Position numbers and translations under genes: made by a program
Shown: positions 31,040-39,491 of the stretch, piece after piece
How the letters are laid out: each line of letters starts with the position of its first letter
Numbering within the stretch: the first letter of the stretch is position 1
Assembly (NCBI GenBank): GCA_030824275.1
Contig: JAVBXY010000012.1
Location: 51,151 to 115,150 of the forward strand
Length of the DNA: 64,000 nucleotides
Reading direction: 5' to 3'
Origin: Rhodocyclaceae bacterium
GTDB lineage: Bacteria > Pseudomonadota > Gammaproteobacteria > Burkholderiales > Rhodocyclaceae
Notes under the pieces: model-generated
The model's input: only the letters and a program-made list of their open reading frames with translations
Databases searched by the model: none
What the model was told of the DNA's origin: nothing

Positions 31040-31440
31040 TGCCTCGCTACATGCTGGACACCAACATCTGCATCTATCTGATGAAAAACCAGCCGGAGCA
31101 GGTGGCTCAACGTTTCGCAGAATGTCATGTCGGCGACGTAGTGATGTCGGCGATCACCTTTGCCGAGCTGGAGTACGGCGTGGCGGTGTCCGCCAGCCCG
31201 AAGAAAAACCGCAACAGTCTCGCCAGTCTTGTCGAGGATATTCCGGTGGCGGCCTTCGACGACGCCGCTGCCAGCGCCTACGGCCCGATCCGGGCCGCGA
31301 CGCGCGACAGCAAGAAGGACCAGCTCGACAAGCTGATCGCAGCCCACGCCGTGTCGCTCGACGTGGTGCTGGTCACCAACAACTTGAAGGATTTCGCCCG
31401 CTATCCCGGCCTGCGGACCGAGAACTGGCTATTACCCTAA
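31039..31440 (+). CDS. vapC: VapC-type PIN-domain ribonuclease toxin
   Basis: A 133-residue PIN-domain toxin, a metal-dependent RNase that in characterised members cleaves initiator tRNA or rRNA. The acidic site is intact: D7 in MLDTNICIYLM, E43 in FAELEYG, D97 in LDKLIAAHA and D118 in VTNNLKDFARYPGL. It overlaps vapB by one base. It is convergent with the decarboxylase gene, with only 10 bp between stop codons. The pair lies in the accessory patch beside the AT-rich fusion gene. Confidence 0.92.
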   Translation: MPRYMLDTNICIYLMKNQPEQVAQRFAECHVGDVVMSAITFAELEYGVAVSASPKKNRNSLASLVEDIPVAAFDDAAASAYGPIRAATRDSKKDQLDKLIAAHAVSLDVVLVTNNLKDFARYPGLRTENWLLP

Positions 31441-31450
31441 CCCGTGCCGA

Positions 31451-33691
31451 TCAGTTGGCCACGCAATCCACGTAGTAGCGCATCGGGCCGTCGTCGCCGT
31501 TCTTCACCAGTCCGTGAATATCGGTCTCGAAGCCGGGGAACTTCTCGTTGAATTCGCGGGCGAACTTCAAGTAGCGGACGATGGTGGCATTGAAGCGCTC
31601 GCCGGGAATCAGCAGCGGGATGCCCGGCGGATAGGGCGTCAGCAGCACGGCGGTGATGCGGCCTTCGAGTTCTTCGATGGGCACGCGATCGATCTCGCGG
31701 TGGGCCATCTTGGCGAAGGCGTCGGCCGGGCGCATGGCCGGCACCATGGCCGAGAGATACATCTCGGTGGTCAGGCGGGCGACGTCGTTGGCCTTGTACA
31801 CGCCGTGGATCTGCTTGCACAGATCCTTGAGGCCGATGCGCTCGTAGCGCGGGTGCTTGGCGACGAACTCGGGCAGCACCTTCCATAGCGGCTGGTTCTT
31901 GTCGTAGTCGTCCTTGAACTGTTGCAGCGCTGTCACCAGCGTGTTCCAGCGGCCCTTGGTGATGCCGATGGTGAACATGATGAAGAAGCTGTAGAGGCCG
32001 CACTTTTCGACGATGACGCCGTGCTCGGCAAGGTACTTGGTGACGATGGCGGCGGGGATGCCGAACTCGTCCGAGAAGTCGCCATCCACGTCGAGACCCG
32101 GCGTGATGACGGTGGCCTTGATCGGGTCGAGCAGGTTGAAGCCTTCGGCCAGGTTGCCGAAGCCGTGCCAGCGTTCGCCGGCCTTGAGCATCCAGGCGTC
32201 GCGCTCTTCCAGACCTTCCTCGGAGAGGTCGTCCGGCCCCCAGACCTTGAACCACCAGTCGACGCCCCACTCCTCGTCCACCTTGCGCATGGCGCGGCGG
32301 AAGTCGAGAGCTTCCATCAGGGACTCTTCCACCAGCGCCTTGCCACCCGGCTCTTCCATCATGGCGGCGGCAACGTCGCAGGAGGCGATGATCGAATATT
32401 GCGGCGAGGTCGAGGTATGCATCAGGTAGGCCTCGTTGAAGACGTCGCGGTCGAGCTGCTGGTTCTCGGCGTCCTGCACCAGAATCTGTGAGGCCTGCGA
32501 GAGGCCGGCCAGCAGCTTGTGCGTGGATTGCGTGGAGAACACCATCGATTCCTTGCAGCGCGGGCGGTCGGCGCCAATGGCGTGGTAGTCACCATAGAAA
32601 TCGTGGAAGGCGGCGTGGGGCAGCCAAGCTTCGTCGAAGTGCAGGGTATCGATCTTGCCGTCGAGCATCTCCTTGATGTCCTCGACGTTGTAGAGAATGC
32701 CGTCGTAGGTGCTCTGGGTGATGGTGAGTACGCGCGGCTTGGCGCTCTTGTCGGTGGCGAAGGGATGGGCGGCGATCTTCTTCTGGATGTTCTCCCAGAG
32801 GAATTCCTCGCGCGGGATCGGGCCGATGATGCCGTAGTTGTTGCGCGTCGGCATCAGGAAGACGGGGATCGCACCGGTCATCATGATGGCGTGAAGGATG
32901 GACTTGTGGCAGTTGCGGTCCACCACCACGATATCGCCGGGGGCGACGGTGGAATGCCAGACGATCTTGTTCGAGGTCGAGGTGCCGTTGGTGACGAAGT
33001 ACAGATGATCGGCGTTGAAGATGCGCGCGGCATTGCGCTCGGAGGCCGCGACTGGCCCCGTATGGTCGAGCAGTTGGCCCAGCTCTTCAACGGCATTGCA
33101 GACGTCGGCGCGCAGCATGTTCTCGCCGAAGAACTGGTGGAACATCTGGCCCACCGGCGACTTCAGGAAGGCGACACCACCGGAGTGGCCGGGGCAGTGC
33201 CAAGAATAAGAGCCGTCGGCGGCGTAATGCACCAGGGCACGGAAGAAGGGCGGCGGCAGCGAGTCGAGATAGGCCTTGGCCTCGCGCACGACGTGGCGGG
33301 CGATGAACTCCGGCGTGTCCTCGTACATGTGGATGAAGCCGTGCAGCTCGCGCAGGATATCGTTGGGGATGTGGCGGCTGGTGCGCGTCTCACCGTGCAG
33401 GAAGATCGGAATCTCGGCGTTCTTGTAGCGAATCTCCTCGACGAAGGCGCGCAGCTCGGCGATGGTTTCCTCCCCTTCGTGGGCCAGCTCCTCATCATCC
33501 ACCGACAGAATGAACACCGAGGCGCGGCTCTGCTGCTGCGCGAAGGAAGACAGGTCGCCGTAGCTGGTGACGCCCAGCACGTCCATGCCTTCTTCCTTGA
33601 TGGCGTCGGCCAGGGCGCGGATACCCAGGCCCGAGGCGTTCTCGGAACGGAAGTCCTCGTCGATGATGATGATGGGGAAATGGAAACGCAT
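31451..33691 (-). CDS. Orn/Lys/Arg decarboxylase, AdiA-like
   Basis: A 746-residue class-I fold PLP decarboxylase. It has an N-terminal wing domain with FPIIIIDEDFRSENASG, the core with CPGHSGG, and STQSTHKLLAGLSQ, whose lysine forms the PLP aldimine. The C-terminal domain includes YPPGIPLLIPGE. Length and the WLPHAAF and NEAYLMHTSTSP blocks look nearer arginine decarboxylase AdiA than LdcC or SpeC, but substrate is uncertain. It starts 5 bp after the dcd stop, so the two are probably co-transcribed. It could serve acid resistance or polyamine synthesis. Confidence 0.85.
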   Translation of the reverse strand: MRFHFPIIIIDEDFRSENASGLGIRALADAIKEEGMDVLGVTSYGDLSSFAQQQSRASVFILSVDDEELAHEGEETIAELRAFVEEIRYKNAEIPIFLHGETRTSRHIPNDILRELHGFIHMYEDTPEFIARHVVREAKAYLDSLPPPFFRALVHYAADGSYSWHCPGHSGGVAFLKSPVGQMFHQFFGENMLRADVCNAVEELGQLLDHTGPVAASERNAARIFNADHLYFVTNGTSTSNKIVWHSTVAPGDIVVVDRNCHKSILHAIMMTGAIPVFLMPTRNNYGIIGPIPREEFLWENIQKKIAAHPFATDKSAKPRVLTITQSTYDGILYNVEDIKEMLDGKIDTLHFDEAWLPHAAFHDFYGDYHAIGADRPRCKESMVFSTQSTHKLLAGLSQASQILVQDAENQQLDRDVFNEAYLMHTSTSPQYSIIASCDVAAAMMEEPGGKALVEESLMEALDFRRAMRKVDEEWGVDWWFKVWGPDDLSEEGLEERDAWMLKAGERWHGFGNLAEGFNLLDPIKATVITPGLDVDGDFSDEFGIPAAIVTKYLAEHGVIVEKCGLYSFFIMFTIGITKGRWNTLVTALQQFKDDYDKNQPLWKVLPEFVAKHPRYERIGLKDLCKQIHGVYKANDVARLTTEMYLSAMVPAMRPADAFAKMAHREIDRVPIEELEGRITAVLLTPYPPGIPLLIPGERFNATIVRYLKFAREFNEKFPGFETDIHGLVKNGDDGPMRYYVDCVAN

Positions 33692-33696
33692 GGTGG

Positions 33697-34263
33697 TCAG
33701 GCTTTCGGCAGGGTGATGCCCACTTGTCCCTGATACTTGCCGCCGCGATCCTTGTACGAGGTTTCGCAGACCTCGTCGGATTCGAAGAACAGTACCTGGG
33801 CACAGCCTTCGCCAGCGTAGATCTTGGCCGGCAGCGGCGTGGTGTTGGAAAACTCCAGGGTCACGAAACCTTCCCACTCTGGTTCGAAAGGCGTGACATT
33901 GACGATGATGCCGCAACGGGCATAGGTGCTCTTGCCTAGGCAGACGGTCAGCACATTGCGCGGGATGCGGAAGTACTCGACCGTGCGCGCCAGCGCAAAC
34001 GAATTGGGCGGGATGATGCAGAAGTCGGCATTGACGTCGACGAAAGAACTCGGATCGAAATTCTTCGGGTCGACGATGGTGCTGTTGATGTTGGTGAACA
34101 GCTTGAATTCGCGCGAGCAGCGGATGTCGTAGCCGTAGCTCGACGTGCCGTAGGAGACGATCTTCTGGCCGTTGGCCTCGCGCACCTGGCCGGGCTCGAA
34201 GGGCTCGATCATGCCGTGCTGCTCCGCCATGCGGCGGATCCACTTGTCAGATTTGATGGACAT
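33697..34263 (-). CDS. dcd: dCTP deaminase
   Basis: Deaminates dCTP to dUTP, the precursor of dUMP for ThyA. The 188-residue protein has the family blocks [50 protein letters not shown] (positions about 111-131) with the catalytic glutamate, and the C-terminal [20 protein letters not shown]-like -10 sequence lies about 35 bp upstream (34298-34303 on the minus strand). It precedes the decarboxylase gene by 5 bp. Confidence 0.95.
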   Translation of the reverse strand: MSIKSDKWIRRMAEQHGMIEPFEPGQVREANGQKIVSYGTSSYGYDIRCSREFKLFTNINSTIVDPKNFDPSSFVDVNADFCIIPPNSFALARTVEYFRIPRNVLTVCLGKSTYARCGIIVNVTPFEPEWEGFVTLEFSNTTPLPAKIYAGEGCAQVLFFESDEVCETSYKDRGGKYQGQVGITLPKA

Positions 34264-34359
34264 GGCGGTTCCGGGTAGGAATCAAAGAAAGGGGCGAAGT
34301 ATACGGTTTTGCGGGGTCCGGCGCGTGACAGTTCGGTTCGGGGCGAAATTGGACCCGAA

Positions 34360-35058
34360 TCAGGCCAGCAGCGCAGCCAGGCGGGCGATACCGGGCGCCG
34401 GATCGGCGCGGGCGATGCTGATGACCGGAACGGCGGCATGCCGCGCCAGCACGGCAGCGGTTTCGATCAGCTCGACGGGGGATTCAGGCGATTCGTTGAG
34501 CGCAATCGCCGTCACGCCAACACCGACTTTTTCCAACGCTTCCAGGGCCGTCAGCGTGTGGCTCAGGGTGCCCAGATAGCTGCCGGCCACCAGCACGCAA
34601 GGCAGGCCAGCGGCGGCGATCCAGTCGCGCACGGTGTGACGGTCGTCCAGTGGCACCATAACGCCCCCGACGCCTTCGATCAGGGTGGGCGAAAAGTCGG
34701 CCCAGCCTCTTCGGGCCGCTTCCGGCCTGACGGCCTCCCTGTTGGCGGCACGGCGAGTGAAACTGACCAGCTCGTCGAAATCGATGCGCCGCCCTTCCCG
34801 CGCCGCCGCCATGTCTGGCGACAGGGGCGCGGCGAAACGCCAGGGGGCGATGGCGTCGAGTTGATCCATTCCTTCGCCGAGAGCGGTCAACAATTGGCCG
34901 GCGTCGCCGGTCATCGCCGTCGCTGCAGCGAAGCCCGAGAGCACCGGCTTGTAAGCGCGCGGACTCAGCCCCTGCTGCCGCCAATGCTGCAGCAGGGCGC
35001 AGCAGAGCCAGGTCTTGCCAATGTCGGTACCAGTGCCGGTGATAAAATTCGCGCCCAT
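34360..35058 (-). CDS. bioD: dethiobiotin synthetase
   Basis: Closes the ureido ring of dethiobiotin from 7,8-diaminopelargonate, CO2 and ATP. The 232-residue protein has the P-loop ITGTGTDIGKTW at the N-terminus and IEGVGGVMVPLDD in the middle, both typical of BioD. It is divergent from bioA-bioF with only 37 bp between the starts, so promoters must overlap. No BirA-type operator is recognisable. Copy 10 of the dispersed motif encodes KVGVGVTA and appears to align with E. coli BioD without a gap. Confidence 0.95.
   Translation of the reverse strand: MGANFITGTGTDIGKTWLCCALLQHWRQQGLSPRAYKPVLSGFAAATAMTGDAGQLLTALGEGMDQLDAIAPWRFAAPLSPDMAAAREGRRIDFDELVSFTRRAANREAVRPEAARRGWADFSPTLIEGVGGVMVPLDDRHTVRDWIAAAGLPCVLVAGSYLGTLSHTLTALEALEKVGVGVTAIALNESPESPVELIETAAVLARHAAVPVISIARADPAPGIARLAALLA
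34508..34531 (-). repeat. 24-bp dispersed motif, copy 10
   Basis: Begins AAAAGTCGG and ends GTGACGGC on the minus strand, with TGTTGGC in the middle. It lies in bioD in the gene's orientation and encodes KVGVGVTA. Confidence 0.9.
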
Positions 35059-35095
35059 TTCGCCTCCGGCCGCGATTCTAGCCGGCCCCCTCCGA

Positions 35096-36364
35096 ATGTC
35101 CGACTGGCAGGAACAGGGCCTCGCCCATATCTGGCTGCCCTACACCCAAATGCAGACCGCCCCGGCGCCGCTCACTGTGGCATCGAGCAAAGGCTGCCGC
35201 CTCACCCTGGCCGATGGCCGCGAGCTGATCGACGGCATCTCCTCCTGGTGGACCGCCTGCCATGGCTATTCGCATCCGCACATCGCGGCGGCCGTGGCGG
35301 CACAGTTGCAGACCCTGCCCCATGTGATGTTCGGCGGACTGGTGCATGAACCGGCGCTGCGTCTGGCGACACGCCTGGCCGCCCTGCTGCCCGGCGACCT
35401 GGAGCGGGTGTTCTTCACCGAGTCCGGTTCCGTATCTGTGGAAGTCGCGCTGAAGATGGCCATCCAGTACTGGCGCAACCGGGGCGAGGCGGCGAAGAAA
35501 CGTATCGTCTATTTTCGCCACGCCTACCACGGCGACACCTTCGCCACCATGGCCCTGTGCGATCCCGAGGAAGGCATGCACACGCTCTTCGCCGGCGCCA
35601 TGCCCGAGCAGTTGATGGCCGAGCTGCCCCGCGACGAAGCCACGCGCGCAAGCTTCGATGCGCTGCTCGCCGCCCACCGCCATGAACTCGCCGCCGTGAT
35701 CGTCGAGCCGCTGGTGCAGGGCGCGGGCGGCATCAAGATGCACGACGCAGCGACGCTAGCCTACATCGCCGAGGCCTGTACCCGTCACGGCCTGCTGCTG
35801 ATCACCGACGAGATCATGACCGGCTTCGGCCGCACGGGTCGCATGTTCGCCTGCGAGGAAGCGGGCATTACGCCGGACATCGTCTGCCTGTCGAAAGCGC
35901 TGACCGGCGGCACCTTGCCACTGGCCGCCACCGTCGCGCGGCGACATGTCTTCGAGGGCTTCCTCGCCGACGATCCGGCCGTCGCCCTGATGCACGGCCC
36001 CACCTTCATGGCCAACCCACTGGCCTGTGCAGCGGCGAATGCTTCGCTGGATTTGTTCGAGCGCGAGCCGCGCCTGCAACAGGTGGTCGCCATCGAAGCG
36101 CAACTGCGCGTCGAGCTGGAGCCCTGTCGCGATCTGCCCGGCGTCGCCGACGTGCGCATCAAGGGCGCCATCGGCGCCGTCGAACTGGCAGGTGCCATCG
36201 ACCTGAATACCATGCGCCGCCGCTTCGCCGAACTTGGCGTCTGGGTGCGCCCCTTCGGCAACGTGGTCTATCTGATGCCGCCCTTCGTCATCACGCCGGA
36301 CGAGTTGCGCACCCTCACCGCCGCGATCCGCACCGTGCTTGGCGAACGCGCAAGGACACTCTGA
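35096..36364 (+). CDS. bioA: adenosylmethionine-8-amino-7-oxononanoate aminotransferase
   Basis: Transfers the amino group of SAM to KAPA to make 7,8-diaminopelargonate. The 422-residue class-III aminotransferase has WLPYTQMQ and DGISSWW at the N-terminus (substrate site), TESGSVSVEVALKMA, RHAYHGDTFATMA, ITDEIMTGFGRTG and the PLP lysine in CLSKALTGGTLPL. I chose ATG 35096 (MSDWQEQG), as the reading from 35015 overlaps bioD. Its stop overlaps the bioF start (TGATG). Confidence 0.96.
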   Translation: MSDWQEQGLAHIWLPYTQMQTAPAPLTVASSKGCRLTLADGRELIDGISSWWTACHGYSHPHIAAAVAAQLQTLPHVMFGGLVHEPALRLATRLAALLPGDLERVFFTESGSVSVEVALKMAIQYWRNRGEAAKKRIVYFRHAYHGDTFATMALCDPEEGMHTLFAGAMPEQLMAELPRDEATRASFDALLAAHRHELAAVIVEPLVQGAGGIKMHDAATLAYIAEACTRHGLLLITDEIMTGFGRTGRMFACEEAGITPDIVCLSKALTGGTLPLAATVARRHVFEGFLADDPAVALMHGPTFMANPLACAAANASLDLFEREPRLQQVVAIEAQLRVELEPCRDLPGVADVRIKGAIGAVELAGAIDLNTMRRRFAELGVWVRPFGNVVYLMPPFVITPDELRTLTAAIRTVLGERARTL

Positions 36365-37521
36365 TGGATCACAGTCTCGATGCCCTGCTGCAAAACGAAC
36401 TCGACCGTCTCACCGCTATCAGCCGTCGTCGGCGCCTGCGCCCGGTGCACTGGTCCGAGGGCGGCATGCGCGACGCCGCCGGTCGGCCGCTGATCGACGC
36501 TTCGTCCAACGACTACCTGGGCCTGTCGCAGCACCCGCTGGTCAAGCAGCGCGCGGCGGAATGGGCCCAGCGCCACGGCGCCGGCGCACCGGCCTCGCGG
36601 CTGATCACCGGCACCCGCGACATCACTTTGGCGGTGGAGGAAAAGCTCGCCGCGTTCAAGGGCTGCGAGGCGGCGCTGCTGTTCAACACGGGCTTTCAGG
36701 CCAATGCAACAGTGATTCCGGCGCTGGTAAAAGTCGGCTCTGGTGACACGGCGACAATCTTCAGCGACGAACTCAATCACGCCAGCATCATCCATGGCGT
36801 GCGCATGGCGCGCTGTCCGACGGAAATCTTCCGCCACAACGACCTCGCCCATCTCGATGAACTGCTGGCCCGGCACGGTGGCCGCAAGCTGATCCTCACC
36901 GAATCGGTGTTCAGCATGGACGGTGACCGCGCCGACCTGCCAGCATTGGTGAAGCTGGCGGAGAAACACGGCGCCGCGCTTTACGTGGATGAAGCGCACA
37001 CCACCGGCGTTTTCGGCCCGCAGGGGCGCGGCCTCGCCGCTGAATGTGGCGGCATCGACATCGTCATGGGCACGCTGGGCAAGGCGGTCGGCGCCTTCGG
37101 TGCCTACATCGCCGGCTCGCGGGCGCTGATCGACTATCTGGTGAACCGCTGCACCGGCTTCATCTACACCACGGCACTGCCGCCGCCGGTGCTCGGCGCG
37201 GTGGATGCAGCGCTGGATTTGATCCCAAGCATGGACGCAGAGCGGGCGCGGCTGGCGAACAACGCGCAGCGCCTGCGCGAGGCGCTGGCCGCTGCCGGTT
37301 TATCCACTCAGGAATCGACCACGCAGATCGTGCCGGCCATCATCGGCAGCGAGGCCGACGCCCTGGCCGCTGCAAAAAAACTGGACGACGCCGGCATCCT
37401 CGCCGTCGCCATCCGCCCGCCGACGGTGCCCGAAGGCACCAGCCGGCTGCGCTTCGCCCTCAGCAGCAGCCTCGATGACGAGGCGATGTCGCGACTGCTG
37501 GCGGCGGTGAAGACTCTCTGA
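36364..37521 (+). CDS. bioF: 8-amino-7-oxononanoate synthase
   Basis: Condenses alanine with pimeloyl-ACP or -CoA to form KAPA. The 385-residue PLP enzyme has SSNDYLGLS, the YVDEAHTTGVFGPQGRG block and the lysine in MGTLGKAVGAFG. It is coupled to bioA by a one-base overlap. Copy 11 of the dispersed motif encodes KVGSGDTA just before FSDELNHAS; compared with typical BioF sequences I recall, this loop seems about four residues longer. bioB and bioC are not in the window. Confidence 0.96.
   Translation: MDHSLDALLQNELDRLTAISRRRRLRPVHWSEGGMRDAAGRPLIDASSNDYLGLSQHPLVKQRAAEWAQRHGAGAPASRLITGTRDITLAVEEKLAAFKGCEAALLFNTGFQANATVIPALVKVGSGDTATIFSDELNHASIIHGVRMARCPTEIFRHNDLAHLDELLARHGGRKLILTESVFSMDGDRADLPALVKLAEKHGAALYVDEAHTTGVFGPQGRGLAAECGGIDIVMGTLGKAVGAFGAYIAGSRALIDYLVNRCTGFIYTTALPPPVLGAVDAALDLIPSMDAERARLANNAQRLREALAAAGLSTQESTTQIVPAIIGSEADALAAAKKLDDAGILAVAIRPPTVPEGTSRLRFALSSSLDDEAMSRLLAAVKTL
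36729..36752 (+). repeat. 24-bp dispersed motif, copy 11
   Basis: Begins AAAAGTCGG and ends GACACGGC on the plus strand, with CTCTGGTG in the middle. It lies in bioF and encodes KVGSGDTA. Confidence 0.92.
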
Positions 37522-37546
37522 TCGAGCGCAGCGAGCCAATCAGTAA

Positions 37547-37560
37547 CCCCCGCGAGGGGG
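37547..37560. terminator. short GC hairpin after bioF
   Basis: CCCCC (37547-37551) and GGGGG (37556-37560) flank GCGA, 26 bp after the bioF stop. No T-run follows, so termination here is doubtful on its own; the larger palindrome is 20 bp further on. Confidence 0.4.
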
Positions 37561-37579
37561 CGAAGGGGGCGGGCCAAAC

Positions 37580-37628
37580 ATACCTGAGGTTCAGGATGCG
37601 GGTTTCCCGCATCCTGAACCTCAGGTAT
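37580..37628. repeat. perfect 49-bp palindrome between bioF and mrp
   Basis: Arms 37580-37602 and 37606-37628 are exact reverse complements over 23 bp and flank a TTT loop. The right arm contains the last codons and TGA stop of mrp (37621-37623). It lies between convergent genes, so a bidirectional terminator is likely, but no T-run follows on either strand and the perfect arms are longer than usual for a terminator. Confidence 0.85.
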
Positions 37629-38709
37629 TCATTACCTTGATGCTGGGGAATTTGGCGGTGTGGTCCTTGGCCTTATCCGCCACCTTGATGGCGACGCGGC
37701 GGGCGATGGACTTGTAGATTTCCGCCACACGGCCCTGGGGATCAGCCACCACCGTCGGCTTGCCGCCATCGACCTGGACGCGGATGCTCATGTCCAGCGG
37801 TAGCGAGCCGAGCATTTCGATGTCGTAATCCTTGGCCATGGAGGCGCCGCCGCCGGAACCGAAAATGTGTTCCTCGTGGCCGCACTTTGAACAAATGTGG
37901 ATGCTCATGTTCTCGACCACGCCGAGGATCGGGATGCCGACCTTCTCGAACATCTTGAGGCCCTTGCGGGCGTCGAGCAGGGCGATGTCCTGCGGCGTCG
38001 TCACGATCACGGCGCCGGTCACCGGCACCTGCTGCGCAAGGGTGAGCTGGATGTCGCCGGTGCCCGGCGGCATGTCGATGATCAGGTAATCCACATCGCG
38101 CCAGCGGGTCTCCGTCAGCAACTGCGTCAGCGCCTGGGTGACCATGGGGCCGCGCCAGACCATGGGCTGCTCGGGATCGATCAGCAGGCCGATGGACATG
38201 GCCTGGATGCCGTGGGCCTCCATGGGCTCCAGGCCCTTGCCGTCGGCCGATTCCGGCTGGCCGGAAATGCCCAGCATCTGCGGCTGCGAGGGACCATAGA
38301 TGTCGGCGTCGAGGATGCCCACCGAGGCGCCTTCGGCAGCCAGGGCCAGGGCCAGGTTCACGGCGGTGGTGGACTTGCCGACGCCGCCCTTGCCGGAGGC
38401 GATGGCGATGATGTTCTTGACGCCGGGGATCAGCTTGACGCCACGCTGCACGGCGTGGGAGACAACCTTGGAATACACGTTGGCGCTGATGTTGCCGATG
38501 CCGGGCAGGGTCTTCAGCGCGCCGATCACGGCGGTGCGCAGGCCGTCGAACTGGCTCTTCGCCGGGTAGCCGAGTTCGACGTCGAGGGAAACATCGGCGC
38601 CGGTGACGCGGATGTTCTTGACGCAGCGGCTGCTGACGAGATCCTTGCCGGTGTTGGAATCGATGACGGCGCCGAGGGCCGTCTGGATGCTTTGTTCGGT
38701 GAGGGACAT
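37621..38709 (-). CDS. apbC: Mrp/ApbC iron-sulfur cluster carrier ATPase
   Basis: Delivers Fe-S clusters to apo-proteins. The 362-residue protein has an N-terminal MIP18/DUF59 domain (about 1-85) and a P-loop domain with ASGKGGVGKST (deviant Walker A), DADIYGPSQPQML and the C-terminal cluster-binding pair in CSKCGHEEHIFG. A TGATAAT-like -10 sequence lies upstream on the minus strand near 38740. The stop codon is embedded in the 49-bp palindrome. It is convergent with bioF, and biotin synthase is an Fe-S enzyme, a possible functional link. Confidence 0.94.
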   Translation of the reverse strand: MSLTEQSIQTALGAVIDSNTGKDLVSSRCVKNIRVTGADVSLDVELGYPAKSQFDGLRTAVIGALKTLPGIGNISANVYSKVVSHAVQRGVKLIPGVKNIIAIASGKGGVGKSTTAVNLALALAAEGASVGILDADIYGPSQPQMLGISGQPESADGKGLEPMEAHGIQAMSIGLLIDPEQPMVWRGPMVTQALTQLLTETRWRDVDYLIIDMPPGTGDIQLTLAQQVPVTGAVIVTTPQDIALLDARKGLKMFEKVGIPILGVVENMSIHICSKCGHEEHIFGSGGGASMAKDYDIEMLGSLPLDMSIRVQVDGGKPTVVADPQGRVAEIYKSIARRVAIKVADKAKDHTAKFPSIKVMNT

Positions 38710-38812
38710 GGGATGCCTTTGGGTTCGGGTCGAGGTGAATTATCACCCGGAAGGCGAAACCATACCCGAGTGAATCTATCGGGATTTTATATTAGACGCT
38801 GCTAATCTTTCC

Positions 38813-38842
38813 AAAAAAAACGCGCGCCGGGCAGGCGCGCGT
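38813..38842 (-). terminator. rho-independent terminator of the secreted-protein genes
   Basis: On the minus strand the 9-bp arms 38842-38834 and 38828-38820 (ACGCGCGCC type) flank a 5-base loop and run into eight T residues (38820-38813). It lies 23 bp after the end of the 188-residue secreted protein gene. Confidence 0.9.
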
Positions 38843-38864
38843 TTCGGTGATGCAGGGGACTGGA

Positions 38865-39431
38865 TCAGTAGATCATCTGCTGGCAGGAGGCCTTGCAGCC
38901 GTCGAAGGCATACTGATGCTTGGGCGGGCAGCTGAAGGGCGCGGGCTGCTTCGGCTTGCAGGTGTAGCCGCCGGCCGGGGTTTTGCTGCCGGGCACGACG
39001 TCCCAGCCGGACGGGCAAGGATTCATGGGCAGCGCCACCGGCATCACCGGGCCCGCGCCCACGGCGATCGGCTGGGTGACGTTGACCGCCGTCGTCGCCT
39101 GACCGCTACAGGTATCCGGGTGACCGCTGGAGTTGGTGCTCCAGACCTTGATGGCGTGAGTGCCACCGGTGGTGAAGCCGGGAACTTCGGCAACCACGGG
39201 GAAGGAGGAGGCACCGGCCAGCGGAGCGGCCGGGCCGTTGTCCAGTGAATAGAGCAGTTGGGTGGTGAAGTTGGCCTTCTTGGTGCCATTCACCGTGAGG
39301 CTGAGTTTCTGCCCGGTGCTCGGATTCGAGGGCGTGATGTTCAGGCCCGTGATGGTGCAGTTCTGGGCCAGGGCGGCGCCTGCCGGCAGCAGCAGAGCGG
39401 CGGCAACGAGTGCGATGAAGCGCTTGATCAT
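38865..39431 (-). CDS. secreted Cys-rich protein of unknown function (188 aa)
   Basis: An exported protein with a clean signal peptide (about 1-22, cleavage after ALAQ or ALA). A mature N-terminal region of about 100 residues looks like an Ig-type beta domain (NPSTGQKLSLTVNG). A Cys-rich tail follows, with CPSGWDVVPGS, YTCKPKQ, FSCPPKH and CKASCQQ. AAAGGAA precedes the ATG. It follows the 264-residue secreted gene by 60 bp on the same strand. The two proteins share an Ig-like plus C-P-x-G-W design. I do not recognise a named family. Confidence 0.7.
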   Translation of the reverse strand: MIKRFIALVAAALLLPAGAALAQNCTITGLNITPSNPSTGQKLSLTVNGTKKANFTTQLLYSLDNGPAAPLAGASSFPVVAEVPGFTTGGTHAIKVWSTNSSGHPDTCSGQATTAVNVTQPIAVGAGPVMPVALPMNPCPSGWDVVPGSKTPAGGYTCKPKQPAPFSCPPKHQYAFDGCKASCQQMIY

Positions 39432-39491
39432 GAAAGTTTCCTTTGAATGTAATTGGAATGTTGTCTGTGGGGTTCGGGGTGCGGCCTCGCC

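Noticed and set aside
34692..34715. Possible extra copy of the 24-bp motif in bioD (AAAAGTCGG followed by CCCAGCC)
   Set aside because: The first block is exact, but only about 6 of the remaining 14 positions agree and ACGGC is absent. The encoded WADFSPT fits the normal BioD segment, so chance is likely.
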